The notes under the pieces were generated by a model. That model was not told the origin of the DNA, searched no databases, and worked only from the letters and a program-made list of their open reading frames with translations. 64,000 nucleotides of DNA from Namhaeicola sp039714555 (GTDB lineage Bacteria; Bacteroidota; Bacteroidia; Flavobacteriales; Flavobacteriaceae). The DNA is taken from positions 1-64,000 of the forward strand of contig JBDLJB010000005.1 in assembly GCA_039714555.1 (NCBI GenBank). The letters run 5' to 3'. Made by a program: the position numbers and the translations under genes. The number at the start of each line of letters is the position of its first letter. The first letter of the stretch is position 1. Below are positions 54,287-62,866 of this stretch, piece by piece.

Positions 54287-54646
54287 ATGATAGATCTGAT
54301 TAAAAAATATATCGATAACCGAATTCAACTAATTAGATTAGAGCTTATTAATACATTGGCAAATGTTGCAGCAGGATTGATAAGTTCATTTTTAATTTTA
54401 ATAATTGGTTTATTCATTTTAATGATGTTTAGTTTTTCTTTGGCATACTGGTTAGCTACTGTATTTGAAAGTGATGCAATTGGTTTTGCAACTGTTGGAG
54501 GTATTTACATCTTAATTTTTATTATTTATATTGCTTTTAGTAAAGATGCAATTGATAAAAAAGTTAAAGATCAAATTGTAAGAGCAGCCTTAGATGCCGA
54601 TGATGATTTAAAAGATGATGACGACGATGATGATTATGTAGTTTAA
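54287..54646 (+). CDS. phage-holin-family (YqjE-like) membrane protein
   Basis: A 119-residue protein with a basic amphipathic start (IDLIKKYIDNRIQLIRLELINT), two membrane helices (about 25-50 and 60-85) and a polar tail that ends in a run of aspartates. It matches the family labelled 'phage holin' (Holin_X/YqjE), which in chromosomes is a housekeeping or stress protein and not a lysis gene. No phage genes are near. It is co-transcribed with the YtxH gene and ends just before a long hairpin. Confidence 0.85.
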   Translation: MIDLIKKYIDNRIQLIRLELINTLANVAAGLISSFLILIIGLFILMMFSFSLAYWLATVFESDAIGFATVGGIYILIFIIYIAFSKDAIDKKVKDQIVRAALDADDDLKDDDDDDDYVV

Positions 54647-54652
54647 AATGTT

Positions 54653-54712
54653 ATTTAAATCAATCTTTAAAGAGTTAAATACTTTTAAAGATTGATTTAA
54701 ATATATTTTTAA
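54653..54712 (+). terminator. long AT-rich hairpin after the YtxH/holin genes
   Basis: Perfect 19 bp arms (54653-54671 and 54684-54702) with a 12-base loop, followed by ATATTTTTAAA. The T tract is present but broken, so this is a probable terminator or a barrier that separates the gene pair from the next gene. Confidence 0.65.
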
Positions 54713-54748
54713 ATAATGTAAATTCAAATATTATAAAATTTTAAACAA

Positions 54749-55114
54749 GTGAAAAACGAAATAGTTTCCAATATTAATTCTTATGATGATTTAAAACTTG
54801 CCAAAAGTCGACTTAAATTAGAGATAAAACAGCAAGAAGAATCGTTTAAAGATAATTCTGTTTTAAGAATTGCTTCTTCACTTTTTACTAGTGGTAGGCA
54901 AACCAATGCTTTTAAAAAACCTTTGTCTTTTGCTTCAATTAAAAGTCCTTTATCATTTTCTTCAGAGTATAATTTAAAAAGTACTGCTGAAAATTTATTG
55001 GGTACTTTTTTGATTTCCAACAAAATAACAAGAAAATATTTTATTGCTTATACAATAGCAAAAGAAATGATACCTTTTACCATACAAAAAGTAAACGAGC
55101 TTCTTAAAAAGTAA
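54749..55114 (+). CDS. hypothetical protein beside the YtxH/holin pair
   Basis: A 121-residue protein with GTG start and no recognised family. It is mostly helical and basic: a first helix (YDDLKLAKSRLKLEIKQQEESF), a Ser/Lys-rich middle, then STAENLLGTFLISNKITRKYFIAY and a final helix IPFTIQKVNELLKK. No signal peptide or membrane helix is evident. The position after the YtxH and holin genes suggests it belongs to the same stress-type module, though a hairpin lies between them. Confidence 0.62.
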   Translation: MKNEIVSNINSYDDLKLAKSRLKLEIKQQEESFKDNSVLRIASSLFTSGRQTNAFKKPLSFASIKSPLSFSSEYNLKSTAENLLGTFLISNKITRKYFIAYTIAKEMIPFTIQKVNELLKK

Positions 55115-55222
55115 CTTTTTTTATTAAATAGTCTTAATAAAAGCTAATTTTTTCTTAAAAATTATGAAAATACATTAGTTTGTATTAACTTCATAGAGTT
55201 TATATAACGTATTCTTTTTATT

Positions 55223-56551
55223 TTGAGAACAATATCCATAATAATATGTTTTCTATTTTTGGGAACTTTTACAGGAGTTTCTCAAGATAGGTTTTATTTG
55301 CAAAAGAATAAAAAGAGCCATTCAATGCCTTTTAATTTTGTAAATAACTTAATTGTGATTCCAGTTGAAATTAATGGAAAAGAATTATCATTTATTTTAG
55401 ATACAGGAATTGACAAGTCCATCTTATTCAACCTTAATATTACTGATTCAATAGAATTTAATAATGTAGAACAGATCAAACTTTTTGGTTTGGGTGAAGG
55501 TAGTTCAATTACTGCTCTAAAATCAAAGAAGAATAGAGTTAGAATAGGTAATATTTATAATTATGACCATTTGGTATATATTATTTTAGATGAACAATTT
55601 GACCTTTCTTCAAAAATGGGTATAGATATTCATGGTATAATTGGAGGAGAATTGTTTAATAATTTTATTGTTGAGATTAATTATTCTAATAAGAAACTAG
55701 AATTTCACGATCCGGAAAGATATTCTTATAAAAAATGTAAAGGCTGTGAAACTTTCCCTTTAGAATTCTACAAAAATAAACCTTACATCAATGCACAAGT
55801 TACAATCGATAATGATAATGCTATAGATGTTAAACTTTTAATTGATTCTGGTGGAGGTGATGCCTTATGGTTATTTAAAGAGTCTAATCCAAATATTAGT
55901 ATTCCTATAAAATATTTTGATGATTTCCTAGGGAAAGGTTTAAGTGGTAATATTTTTGGTAAAAGAAGTAAAGTTGATGCGTTTTCAATAGGAAATTTTA
56001 CTTTTGAAAATGCTACAGTATCTTTTCCTGATTCTTTATCAATTATTACAGCACATCAAAACAAAAACCGAAACGGTACACTTGGAGCAGAAATATTAAA
56101 ACGATTTAATGTGGTTTTTGATTATCAAAATCAGCTTATTACACTTAAGAAGAATAAAAGAATGTTTAATAAACCATTTTTATATAATAAAAGTGGTATT
56201 GAATTGATCCATGGAGGTGATATGCTTATCTCTGAAAAAAAAGGAATCGTTATACCTAATAATTATAATGAAGATAATAATTCAGCGTTTACAAAAGTAT
56301 TATATACTTATTCTTTAGCATATAAACCAAGTTATGAAATTTCATTGATAAGAAAAGATTCACCTGCACTTTATGCCGGATTAAAAGAAGGTGATATTAT
56401 TTTAGAGATCAATGGAAAACCTGCTTATGAGAAAAGAATGGAAGAAATAATACATACTTTTTCAAGTAAAGAAGGTAAAAAAATTAAGATGAAAATTGAA
56501 AGGAATGGAAATACAATGTACTTTGAATTTGAGTTAAAAAACTTATTATAA
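55223..56551 (+). CDS. retropepsin-like aspartic protease with PDZ domain
   Basis: A 442-residue exported protein with a signal peptide (MRTISIIICFLFLGTFTGVS). Two aspartyl-protease half-domains follow: the first has DTG at 60-62 in SFILDTGIDKSILF, the second DSG at 208-210 in LLIDSGGGDALWLF. A PDZ domain at about 370-440 has SPALYAGLKEGDIILEINGKPAY. A protein carrying both half-sites could act as a monomer, unlike viral retropepsins, which dimerise. The start codon is TTG, needed to include the signal peptide. A terminator at its end is shared with the DUF1573 gene. Confidence 0.85.
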   Translation: MRTISIIICFLFLGTFTGVSQDRFYLQKNKKSHSMPFNFVNNLIVIPVEINGKELSFILDTGIDKSILFNLNITDSIEFNNVEQIKLFGLGEGSSITALKSKKNRVRIGNIYNYDHLVYIILDEQFDLSSKMGIDIHGIIGGELFNNFIVEINYSNKKLEFHDPERYSYKKCKGCETFPLEFYKNKPYINAQVTIDNDNAIDVKLLIDSGGGDALWLFKESNPNISIPIKYFDDFLGKGLSGNIFGKRSKVDAFSIGNFTFENATVSFPDSLSIITAHQNKNRNGTLGAEILKRFNVVFDYQNQLITLKKNKRMFNKPFLYNKSGIELIHGGDMLISEKKGIVIPNNYNEDNNSAFTKVLYTYSLAYKPSYEISLIRKDSPALYAGLKEGDIILEINGKPAYEKRMEEIIHTFSSKEGKKIKMKIERNGNTMYFEFELKNLL

Positions 56552-56577
56552 AAAAGCCCGTTAAAGGGCTTTTTTTA
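56550..56577. terminator. bidirectional terminator between convergent genes
   Basis: AAAAAAGCCC, loop GTTAAA, GGGCTTTTTTT. The stem overlaps the stop of the protease gene and the end of the DUF1573 gene, and has T runs on both strands. Confidence 0.88.
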
Positions 56578-57024
56578 ATTTTCAGAAACGATACTTTTCT
56601 TTTTTTCTAAATTATTAACGGCTTCTTTCTCTAAAACCCTTCCTTTTATTGAAAGAACTTTCTTAGGTTCAAAAGCATTAGAATTTATAGTAACAGTTTT
56701 AGAGAAAGGACCAACACGGTTTGTAGCATATTTCACTTTGATTTCACCGGTTTCTCCTGGCATAATTGGTTCTTTAGGTTTTGAAGGAACTGTACAGCCA
56801 CAACTAGACTTAATGTATGAAATTATCAAAGGTGATTTACCAACATTTTTAAATTTAAATACCCTGTTTCCATCACTATTTTTAAGGATGTCACCATAAT
56901 CAATTACTTCATTTTCGAATTCAAAAACCGGACCGGTAAAATCCTTTTTAATCTCTTCTTTTGTTTGTCCGTTTATTGAGATTGATAAAATTCCAACAAA
57001 CATAATTAATAGTATTTTTTTCAT
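56575..57024 (-). CDS. DUF1573 exported protein
   Basis: A 149-residue protein with a signal peptide (KKILLIMFVGILSISING) and a single Ig-like DUF1573 domain: VIDYGDILKNSDGNRVFKFKNVGKSPLII, then SYIKSSCGCTVPSKPKEPIMPG. The paired cysteines in SCGCT are a hallmark of the family. It is a periplasmic protein of unknown function, common in Bacteroidetes. It is divergent from valS and converges with the protease gene. Confidence 0.85.
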   Translation of the reverse strand: MKKILLIMFVGILSISINGQTKEEIKKDFTGPVFEFENEVIDYGDILKNSDGNRVFKFKNVGKSPLIISYIKSSCGCTVPSKPKEPIMPGETGEIKVKYATNRVGPFSKTVTINSNAFEPKKVLSIKGRVLEKEAVNNLEKKKSIVSEN

Positions 57025-57103
57025 GATTTTAATTTTAATGTAAAAATAATACTTTTATATTAAATTAGTAACTAAAATGAAGCTTATATATTGCTTAAAA
57101 TTG

Positions 57104-57111
57104 TAATTTTG
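57104..57111 (+). promoter_or_regulatory. -7 promoter element of valS
   Basis: TAATTTTG followed by CA matches TAnnTTTGC, about 24 bp before the valS ATG. The TTG at 57091-57093 is too close for a -33 element. Confidence 0.4.
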
Positions 57112-57135
57112 CAAACGTTTTTGAAATTTTAACAT

Positions 57136-59766
57136 ATGAAGATCCCATCAAAATATAATCCTGTAAACGTTGAAACTAAATGGTATAATTATTGGATGGA
57201 GAATGAATATTTTCATTCTACACCTGATGATAGAGAACCCTATACAATTGTAATACCGCCGCCAAATGTTACAGGTGTTTTGCATATGGGGCATATGTTA
57301 AACAATACTATACAAGATGTTTTGATTCGTCGAGCCAGAATGAAAGGTTTTAATGCCTGTTGGGTTCCAGGTACTGATCATGCTTCAATTGCTACTGAAG
57401 CAAAAGTTGTTGCAAAATTAAAAGAAGAAGGTTTTGATAAATTGGATATTTCAAGAGATGAATTCTTAGAACATGCTTGGGACTGGACTCATAAACACGG
57501 TGGAATCATTTTAGAACAATTAAAAAAGTTGGGCGCATCATGTGATTGGAAACGAACTAAGTTTACAATGGATGATGATATGTCAGAATCTGTCACAAAA
57601 GTTTTTATTGATCTTTATAATAAGGGACTAATTTACAGAGGTTATCGAATGGTAAATTGGGATCCTGAAGCAAAAACTACAGTTTCGGATGAAGAAGTTA
57701 TCCATATTGAAAAGCAAGGAAAATTATATTATTTACGTTATCAAATTGAAGGTGAAGAAAATTTTGTAACTATTGCAACTACGCGTCCAGAAACTATTTT
57801 AGGCGATACTGCAGTATGTATCAATCCGAATGATGATAGATTTAAACATTTAAGAGGAAAGAAAGTTATTGTTCCAATAGCCAATAGAATTATTTCAATT
57901 ATTGAAGATGAATATGTAGATATGGAGTTTGGAACAGGATGTTTGAAAATTACTCCTGCACATGATCCAAACGATAAAGAAATTGGAGATAAGCATGAAT
58001 TAGAAGTAATTGATATTTTTAATGATGATGCTACTTTAAATTCAAATGGATTACATTATCAAGGCAAAGATAGGTTTGTTGTACGCAAAGAAATTATCAA
58101 AGAATTAGAATCACTGGATAGTTTAATAAAGGTTGAAGATTATCAAAATAAAATTGGAACTTCTGAAAGGACAGGTGCGATTATTGAACCAAAAGTATCG
58201 ATCCAATGGTTTTTAAAGATGAAAGACCTTTCAGAGCCTGCTTTAAAATCAGTGATGGAAGATGAAGTAAAATTAGTTCCTGAAAAATTTAAAAATACTT
58301 ATCGACATTGGATGGAAAATGTTCGTGATTGGAATATATCTCGTCAATTATGGTGGGGTCATCGTATTCCGGCATTTTACTATGGTGATGGTCCAAATGA
58401 CTTTGTAGTTTCCACAACATTAGAAGAAGCAGTTATTCTAGTAAAAGATAAAACCGGAAAAGATTTAAAAGCATCTGATCTAAAACAAGAAGAAGATGTT
58501 TTAGATACCTGGTTTTCTTCTTGGTTATGGCCTATTTCTGTTTTTGATGGTATTAGAAATCCTGAAAATAATGATATTAAGTATTATTACCCTACCCGAG
58601 ATTTGGTTACTGCTCCCGAAATTTTATTTTTTTGGGTAGCAAGAATGATCATTGCCGGATATGAATATATGGGTGAAAAACCTTTTTCAAAAGTATATCT
58701 TACAGGCATTGTTCGTGATAAGCTTGGTAGAAAAATGTCAAAATCATTAGGAAATTCACCTGACCCAATTGGTTTGATGAATAAATATGGCGCAGATGGG
58801 GTTAGAGTAGGGATGTTGTTAACTTCACCTGCCGGTAATGATTTACCATTTGAAGAAGAACTTTGTGAGCAAGGACGAAATTTTTCAAATAAAATATGGA
58901 ATGCTTTTCGCTTGGTTAACGGTTGGGAAGTTTCAAAAGAAATTGAACAACCCAAATCAGCAAAACAAGCAATTAAATGGTTTGATGCTAAACTGGTAAA
59001 AGTTCTTGAAGATCTAGAAAAATCTTATGAAGATTATAGAATTTCAGAAGCATTAATGATAACCTATAAATTTATTTGGGATGATTTTTCTTCCTGGTAT
59101 TTAGAAATGGTAAAACCAGCTTATCAAAGTCCGATTGATGCTAAAACCTATGAACAAACTCTTGATAATTTTGAGAAAATTGTAAAGATCTTACATCCTT
59201 TTATGCCGTTTATATCAGAAGAAATTTGGCAATTATTACGTAAGAGAACTACAAAAGAGGCTTTAATAATTTCATCATGGCCAAAACTTGAAAATGAAAA
59301 TAAAAACTTGGTAAAACAATTTGAATTTACAACGGGTATAATCGGAGGAATAAGAAAGATTAGAAAAGATAAGAATATACCCAATAAAGATCAGCTTGAA
59401 CTTTATATATTGAATAATGAGAGATTAAATAATGATTTTGATGTAATCATTCAAAAACTAGGTAATATATCTACAATAAAATATGTAGATGAAAAAGTAA
59501 ACGGAGCCAATTCATTTAGAGTAAAATCGAATGAATACTTTATTCCAATGAGTGAAAATATTAATATTGAGGAAGAAATTGAAAAATTAGAAAGTGAATT
59601 AAAATATGCCGAAGGTTTTTTAAGGTCTGTACAAAAAAAATTAGAAAATGAGCGTTTTGTTAATAATGCACCAGAACAAGTTATTATTAATGAACGTAAG
59701 AAAGAAGCTGATGCTTTGGCAAAGATCACTACAATAAATGAAAGCTTAAAAGGCTTAAAAAAATAA
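57136..59766 (+). CDS. valS: valine--tRNA ligase
   Basis: An 876-residue class I synthetase charging tRNA-Val. HIGH appears as HMGH (50-53) in PPPNVTGVLHMGHMLNN. The editing domain has TTRPETILGDTAVCINP. KMSKS lies near residue 534 in GRKMSKSLGNSPDPI. The anticodon domain has GYRISEALMITYKF-like sequence, and the C-terminal coiled-coil arm (about 805-876) is typical for ValRS. It stands alone, with a strong terminator after it. Confidence 0.98.
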   Translation: MKIPSKYNPVNVETKWYNYWMENEYFHSTPDDREPYTIVIPPPNVTGVLHMGHMLNNTIQDVLIRRARMKGFNACWVPGTDHASIATEAKVVAKLKEEGFDKLDISRDEFLEHAWDWTHKHGGIILEQLKKLGASCDWKRTKFTMDDDMSESVTKVFIDLYNKGLIYRGYRMVNWDPEAKTTVSDEEVIHIEKQGKLYYLRYQIEGEENFVTIATTRPETILGDTAVCINPNDDRFKHLRGKKVIVPIANRIISIIEDEYVDMEFGTGCLKITPAHDPNDKEIGDKHELEVIDIFNDDATLNSNGLHYQGKDRFVVRKEIIKELESLDSLIKVEDYQNKIGTSERTGAIIEPKVSIQWFLKMKDLSEPALKSVMEDEVKLVPEKFKNTYRHWMENVRDWNISRQLWWGHRIPAFYYGDGPNDFVVSTTLEEAVILVKDKTGKDLKASDLKQEEDVLDTWFSSWLWPISVFDGIRNPENNDIKYYYPTRDLVTAPEILFFWVARMIIAGYEYMGEKPFSKVYLTGIVRDKLGRKMSKSLGNSPDPIGLMNKYGADGVRVGMLLTSPAGNDLPFEEELCEQGRNFSNKIWNAFRLVNGWEVSKEIEQPKSAKQAIKWFDAKLVKVLEDLEKSYEDYRISEALMITYKFIWDDFSSWYLEMVKPAYQSPIDAKTYEQTLDNFEKIVKILHPFMPFISEEIWQLLRKRTTKEALIISSWPKLENENKNLVKQFEFTTGIIGGIRKIRKDKNIPNKDQLELYILNNERLNNDFDVIIQKLGNISTIKYVDEKVNGANSFRVKSNEYFIPMSENINIEEEIEKLESELKYAEGFLRSVQKKLENERFVNNAPEQVIINERKKEADALAKITTINESLKGLKK

Positions 59767-59806
59767 TAAAACCTGCAAGAATTTAAATCTTGCAGGTTTT
59801 ATTATT
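59762..59806. terminator. bidirectional terminator between valS and the yceI unit
   Basis: An extended perfect stem around the loop ATTTAAA, with the GC-rich core ACCTGCAAGA and complement. T tracts flank both sides, so it can end valS and the convergent minus-strand series. Confidence 0.9.
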
Positions 59807-59855
59807 TTTAGAGTTCTTTATTTTTTAAAAATAGCTCTAATGCTGTTTATTTTTT

Positions 59856-60467
59856 TCAATTGATTTTTGTGGTTTTTATATTAATTTCTACATCAACTTC
59901 ACTCCATGTTTTACTAATACCATCAGCAGCTTTATGTTTTTCACTGCAAACCACATTTAAAGCAGTTATTGCCGCTTGAGCTTGCCAATTATCAAGATCA
60001 ATTCTGGTGTTGATCTTGATATTTTCACCATGTACTTCATACAAAACAGGTATCGTTTTATCTAATCCATTTAATGTTAAAGTAGCTTCTCCTTTACCAT
60101 CACTTTTTAAACTAATTACACCATTAATTTTTACTGTATTTTTCATAGTACCAAACAGAGATTCTCTTAATTTAAAATCACGAATTGAGTCTTTGCTATA
60201 AATACTATTAACAGGAATGCTGAATTTCACATCCTTTATAACTTCAACTGGGTTTTTAGCTTTGAATATATTATTAATTTCAACTTCTTTAAAAGTTCCT
60301 TTAACTGGAATTTTTTCACTTGTTTTATATGCGGTCCAGTCTATAATAATATTTTTATTTTCAATAGAATAATAAGCTTCTTGAATGGGTTCTTTAGGAG
60401 ATTTTTTACATGCATAAGTAAAAAATAATAACAAGCTAAAAACTGAATAGATTATTGGTTTTTTCAT
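59856..60467 (-). CDS. YceI-family lipoprotein
   Basis: A 203-residue lipoprotein with lipobox TYAC (Cys20). The body is a YceI-type lipocalin-like domain that binds isoprenoid or fatty-acid lipids in relatives: IIDWTAYKTSEKIPVKGTF, VKFSIPVNSIYSKDSIRD and GKGEATLTLNGLDKTIPVLYEV. Its place at the end of the phospholipid gene series fits a lipid-binding role. The acyl-CoA-binding protein gene lies 16 bp upstream. Confidence 0.85.
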   Translation of the reverse strand: MKKPIIYSVFSLLLFFTYACKKSPKEPIQEAYYSIENKNIIIDWTAYKTSEKIPVKGTFKEVEINNIFKAKNPVEVIKDVKFSIPVNSIYSKDSIRDFKLRESLFGTMKNTVKINGVISLKSDGKGEATLTLNGLDKTIPVLYEVHGENIKINTRIDLDNWQAQAAITALNVVCSEKHKAADGISKTWSEVDVEINIKTTKIN

Positions 60468-60483
60468 AATAGTAGTAATGGAA

Positions 60484-60753
60484 TTATTTTATTTTTATTT
60501 GATTGTATTTTTCAACAAGTTCTATATATTTTTTTTTGGCTTCTTCTGGTGTGAGATTATTGATTTGAAACCATGCATTCAATTTAAAAGCATTTCTTAT
60601 TTCATCATCACCAGATGGTAAATAAAATGGGGTATTTATGGTGGCTTGTTTGTAATAGGCATAGAACTGTAACATTATATCAGGAGGTAATTTTTCAGTC
60701 ATCTCCGAAGCAATTTCAAAAGCCTTTTTGAATTTTTTATCTAATTCATTCAT
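60484..60753 (-). CDS. acyl-CoA-binding protein
   Basis: An 89-residue four-helix acyl-CoA-binding protein that carries long-chain acyl-CoA in the cytoplasm. Motifs are DKKFKKAFEIASEMTEKLPPDIMLQFYAYYKQAT and the C-terminal AWFQINNLTPEEAKKKYIELVEKY. This family is common in eukaryotes and patchy in bacteria. Its start overlaps the psd stop by one base (TAATG), so it is translationally coupled to phospholipid synthesis. Confidence 0.9.
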   Translation of the reverse strand: MNELDKKFKKAFEIASEMTEKLPPDIMLQFYAYYKQATINTPFYLPSGDDEIRNAFKLNAWFQINNLTPEEAKKKYIELVEKYNQIKIK

Positions 60754-61403
60754 TAAATTGAAGCAATAATAGTTTTTCCACCAATGGTTTTATCATTAAG
60801 TTTTACCTTAATATCCATATCCAAAGGTAAGAAAATATCTATTCTTGACCCAAATTTTATAAATCCGGCATCTGTTCCTTGAACTACAGTTTTATTTACT
60901 TGGGCATAATTTACGATTCTTCTTGCCATAGCTCCTGCCACTTGTCGGTATAAGATTTCACCTAAAGTTTTATTTTCTACCACAATAGTTGTTCGTTCAT
61001 TTTTTTCTGATGCTTTTGGGTGCCAAGCAACTAAATATTTACCGGGATGGTATTTGCTGAATTTAACTTTACCTCCAATAGGATAACGTGTTACATGAAC
61101 ATTAAGTGGAGACATAAAGATAGATACCTGCTTTCGTTTGTCTTTAAAATATTCATTTTCTAAAACCTCTTCAATAACAACAATTTTGCCATCAGCGGGT
61201 GCAATGATACGATTTTCATTGTGTTCAGTTGTACGTTTTGGGTTTCTAAAAAAGTATAATATGATTAAGAATAATATTAAACTTAATAGCATTAATATTT
61301 TTTGTAACCATATAATTGAAATAAAATTTTCAAATAGGAGCAAAAGTACAACCAAAATTAATGATGCAATAATAATTGTTTTATAGCCTTCTTTATGAAA
61401 CAT
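60753..61403 (-). CDS. psd: phosphatidylserine decarboxylase
   Basis: A 216-residue pyruvoyl enzyme making phosphatidylethanolamine. One or two N-terminal helices (about 8-45) anchor it. The body has APADGKIVVIEEV, KQVSIFMSPLNVHVTRYPIGG and the self-cleavage site FGSR, with the pyruvoyl-forming Ser186. This is the short bacterial form (about 215 residues). It starts immediately at the cdsA stop, so cdsA, psd and the acyl-CoA-binding protein gene form one unit. Confidence 0.95.
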   Translation of the reverse strand: MFHKEGYKTIIIASLILVVLLLLFENFISIIWLQKILMLLSLILFLIILYFFRNPKRTTEHNENRIIAPADGKIVVIEEVLENEYFKDKRKQVSIFMSPLNVHVTRYPIGGKVKFSKYHPGKYLVAWHPKASEKNERTTIVVENKTLGEILYRQVAGAMARRIVNYAQVNKTVVQGTDAGFIKFGSRIDIFLPLDMDIKVKLNDKTIGGKTIIASI

Positions 61404-62228
61404 CTAAGTAGTTAAAAATAAATAAATAAATATAAAAGGTGTTGCAAAGATAATACTATCTAAACGATCTAAAAAACCTCCATGACCCGGAATGAAATTA
61501 CTACTATCTTTTATTTTTGCCTGGCGTTTAAACATTGATTCTACAAGATCACCTAATACACCAAAGACACTAACTATAATTGCCAATGCTAACCATTGAT
61601 AAGATATTAGTGAATCGCAATAATTTGATATAAAAAAACCAGCAATAAATGTAAAAATAAATCCACCTACAAAACCTTCTATTGTTTTATTTGGTGAAAC
61701 ACGTTCAATAAGTTTATGTTTTCCAAAATTTTTACCGATAAGGTAAGCAAAAACATCATTACTCCATATTAAAACAAAAATTCCAATAATAATTGGAAAA
61801 TCAAATTCATGATTATAATTTAAATATGGAATTTTAATTAAAAGTGAAAAAGGAATTATAATATAAATTAAACTTAAAAATATTTTTCCAAGATATTGAA
61901 TTGCAACTTTTCTTGAAGAAATTAAAGCTGAAATAAAAGTAAAGAACATCGCAATCGTAAAAATTGAAACGATAATTTTTTGAATTAAAGCTTCTTCAAT
62001 ATTAAAAGAATTATTATTAGATAAAATTGACGAAATAAATGAAGTTACCGCTAAAATATAAGGATAAACACTTTTTAATTCAATTAATTTTAAGAATTCA
62101 TATAAGCTGAAAAGCATTAAAATAAAAAATAAACTGTAAAAATAGTATGATCCATAAAATGATGAGACAACTATTAAAGTTGTATATAGTAAACCAAAAA
62201 TTAAGCGTTTTGTAAAATTGTTCATCAA
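61404..62228 (-). CDS. cdsA: phosphatidate cytidylyltransferase
   Basis: A 274-residue polytopic membrane enzyme producing CDP-diacylglycerol, the branch point of phospholipid synthesis. About eight helices are followed by the family signature near residues 231-260: SMFKRQAKIKDSSNFIPGHG and DRLDS, with the metal-binding aspartates. SPNKTIEGFVGG precedes it. The start lies immediately after the LUD gene stop, and psd begins at its own stop. Confidence 0.95.
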   Translation of the reverse strand: MMNNFTKRLIFGLLYTTLIVVSSFYGSYYFYSLFFILMLFSLYEFLKLIELKSVYPYILAVTSFISSILSNNNSFNIEEALIQKIIVSIFTIAMFFTFISALISSRKVAIQYLGKIFLSLIYIIIPFSLLIKIPYLNYNHEFDFPIIIGIFVLIWSNDVFAYLIGKNFGKHKLIERVSPNKTIEGFVGGFIFTFIAGFFISNYCDSLISYQWLALAIIVSVFGVLGDLVESMFKRQAKIKDSSNFIPGHGGFLDRLDSIIFATPFIFIYLFLTT

Positions 62229-62828
62229 TTAAAGATCTTCTAATAACAGTAAATATAATGTTTTTGAGTTTGTATTTCCATATCTCATGAAATCTGTTTC
62301 TGTTTTATTTGGTAAATAGTCTTTAATAGAGCATACAATCGTAGGTGAATTTTTTTTAGCTCTCATTCTTACTCCCATTACACCTTCTCTAATTGTATTG
62401 ACAAGCTGACTTGTTTTTGCAAATACTATAAAATTGTCGGGTAAATTGTTTAATTTTTTTTCGCGCAATTGTTTGGATGAAAACATAATACTTCCATCTT
62501 CAGAAACCAATGACTCGCAATTACTGAAAAATGGAAGTGAATTAACATTTTTGGTTGTTTTTGCACTATTAATTTCAGTCAATATATTATTTAACTTTTC
62601 ATTAAAGCATATAACGTTATTCCAATTATTTTCTTCAAGGATTTGAGATAAATTTTGTTTTAATTCATCGTGATTTGAGCAATATAAGAATTTACCTCCT
62701 TTTGAAATAAAGTTTCTTACAAACAATTCATCAGTGGATAAATTATCAGGATTTATCGCATCTTCTTCTTTGACATTTTTGTCAGAAGAAATAATTCTAT
62801 TTTGGAATAATTTTTTTAAAAAATTCAT
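62229..62828 (-). CDS. LUD-domain protein (LutC/YkgG-like)
   Basis: A 199-residue protein of the LUD family, related to LutC of the lactate utilisation complex. Features are the N-terminal FLKKLFQNRI, NVICFNEKLNNILTEI and GSIMFSSKQLREKKLNNLPDNFIVFA, then TSQLVNTIREG. It lacks the iron-sulfur partners LutA and LutB nearby. Between ftsH and cdsA it is a conserved Bacteroidetes neighbour, but the function there is not known. The gene ends exactly where cdsA begins. A TACATTTG element at 62846-62853 may give an internal promoter. Confidence 0.8.
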   Translation of the reverse strand: MNFLKKLFQNRIISSDKNVKEEDAINPDNLSTDELFVRNFISKGGKFLYCSNHDELKQNLSQILEENNWNNVICFNEKLNNILTEINSAKTTKNVNSLPFFSNCESLVSEDGSIMFSSKQLREKKLNNLPDNFIVFAKTSQLVNTIREGVMGVRMRAKKNSPTIVCSIKDYLPNKTETDFMRYGNTNSKTLYLLLLEDL

Positions 62829-62866
62829 TTGTTTTTGAAATTATTCAAATGTACAAAAACAAATGA

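Noticed and set aside
54287..54646. Holin-like gene as a sign of a prophage
   Set aside because: No capsid, tail, integrase or lysin gene is near; the family is a common chromosomal one in this phylum.
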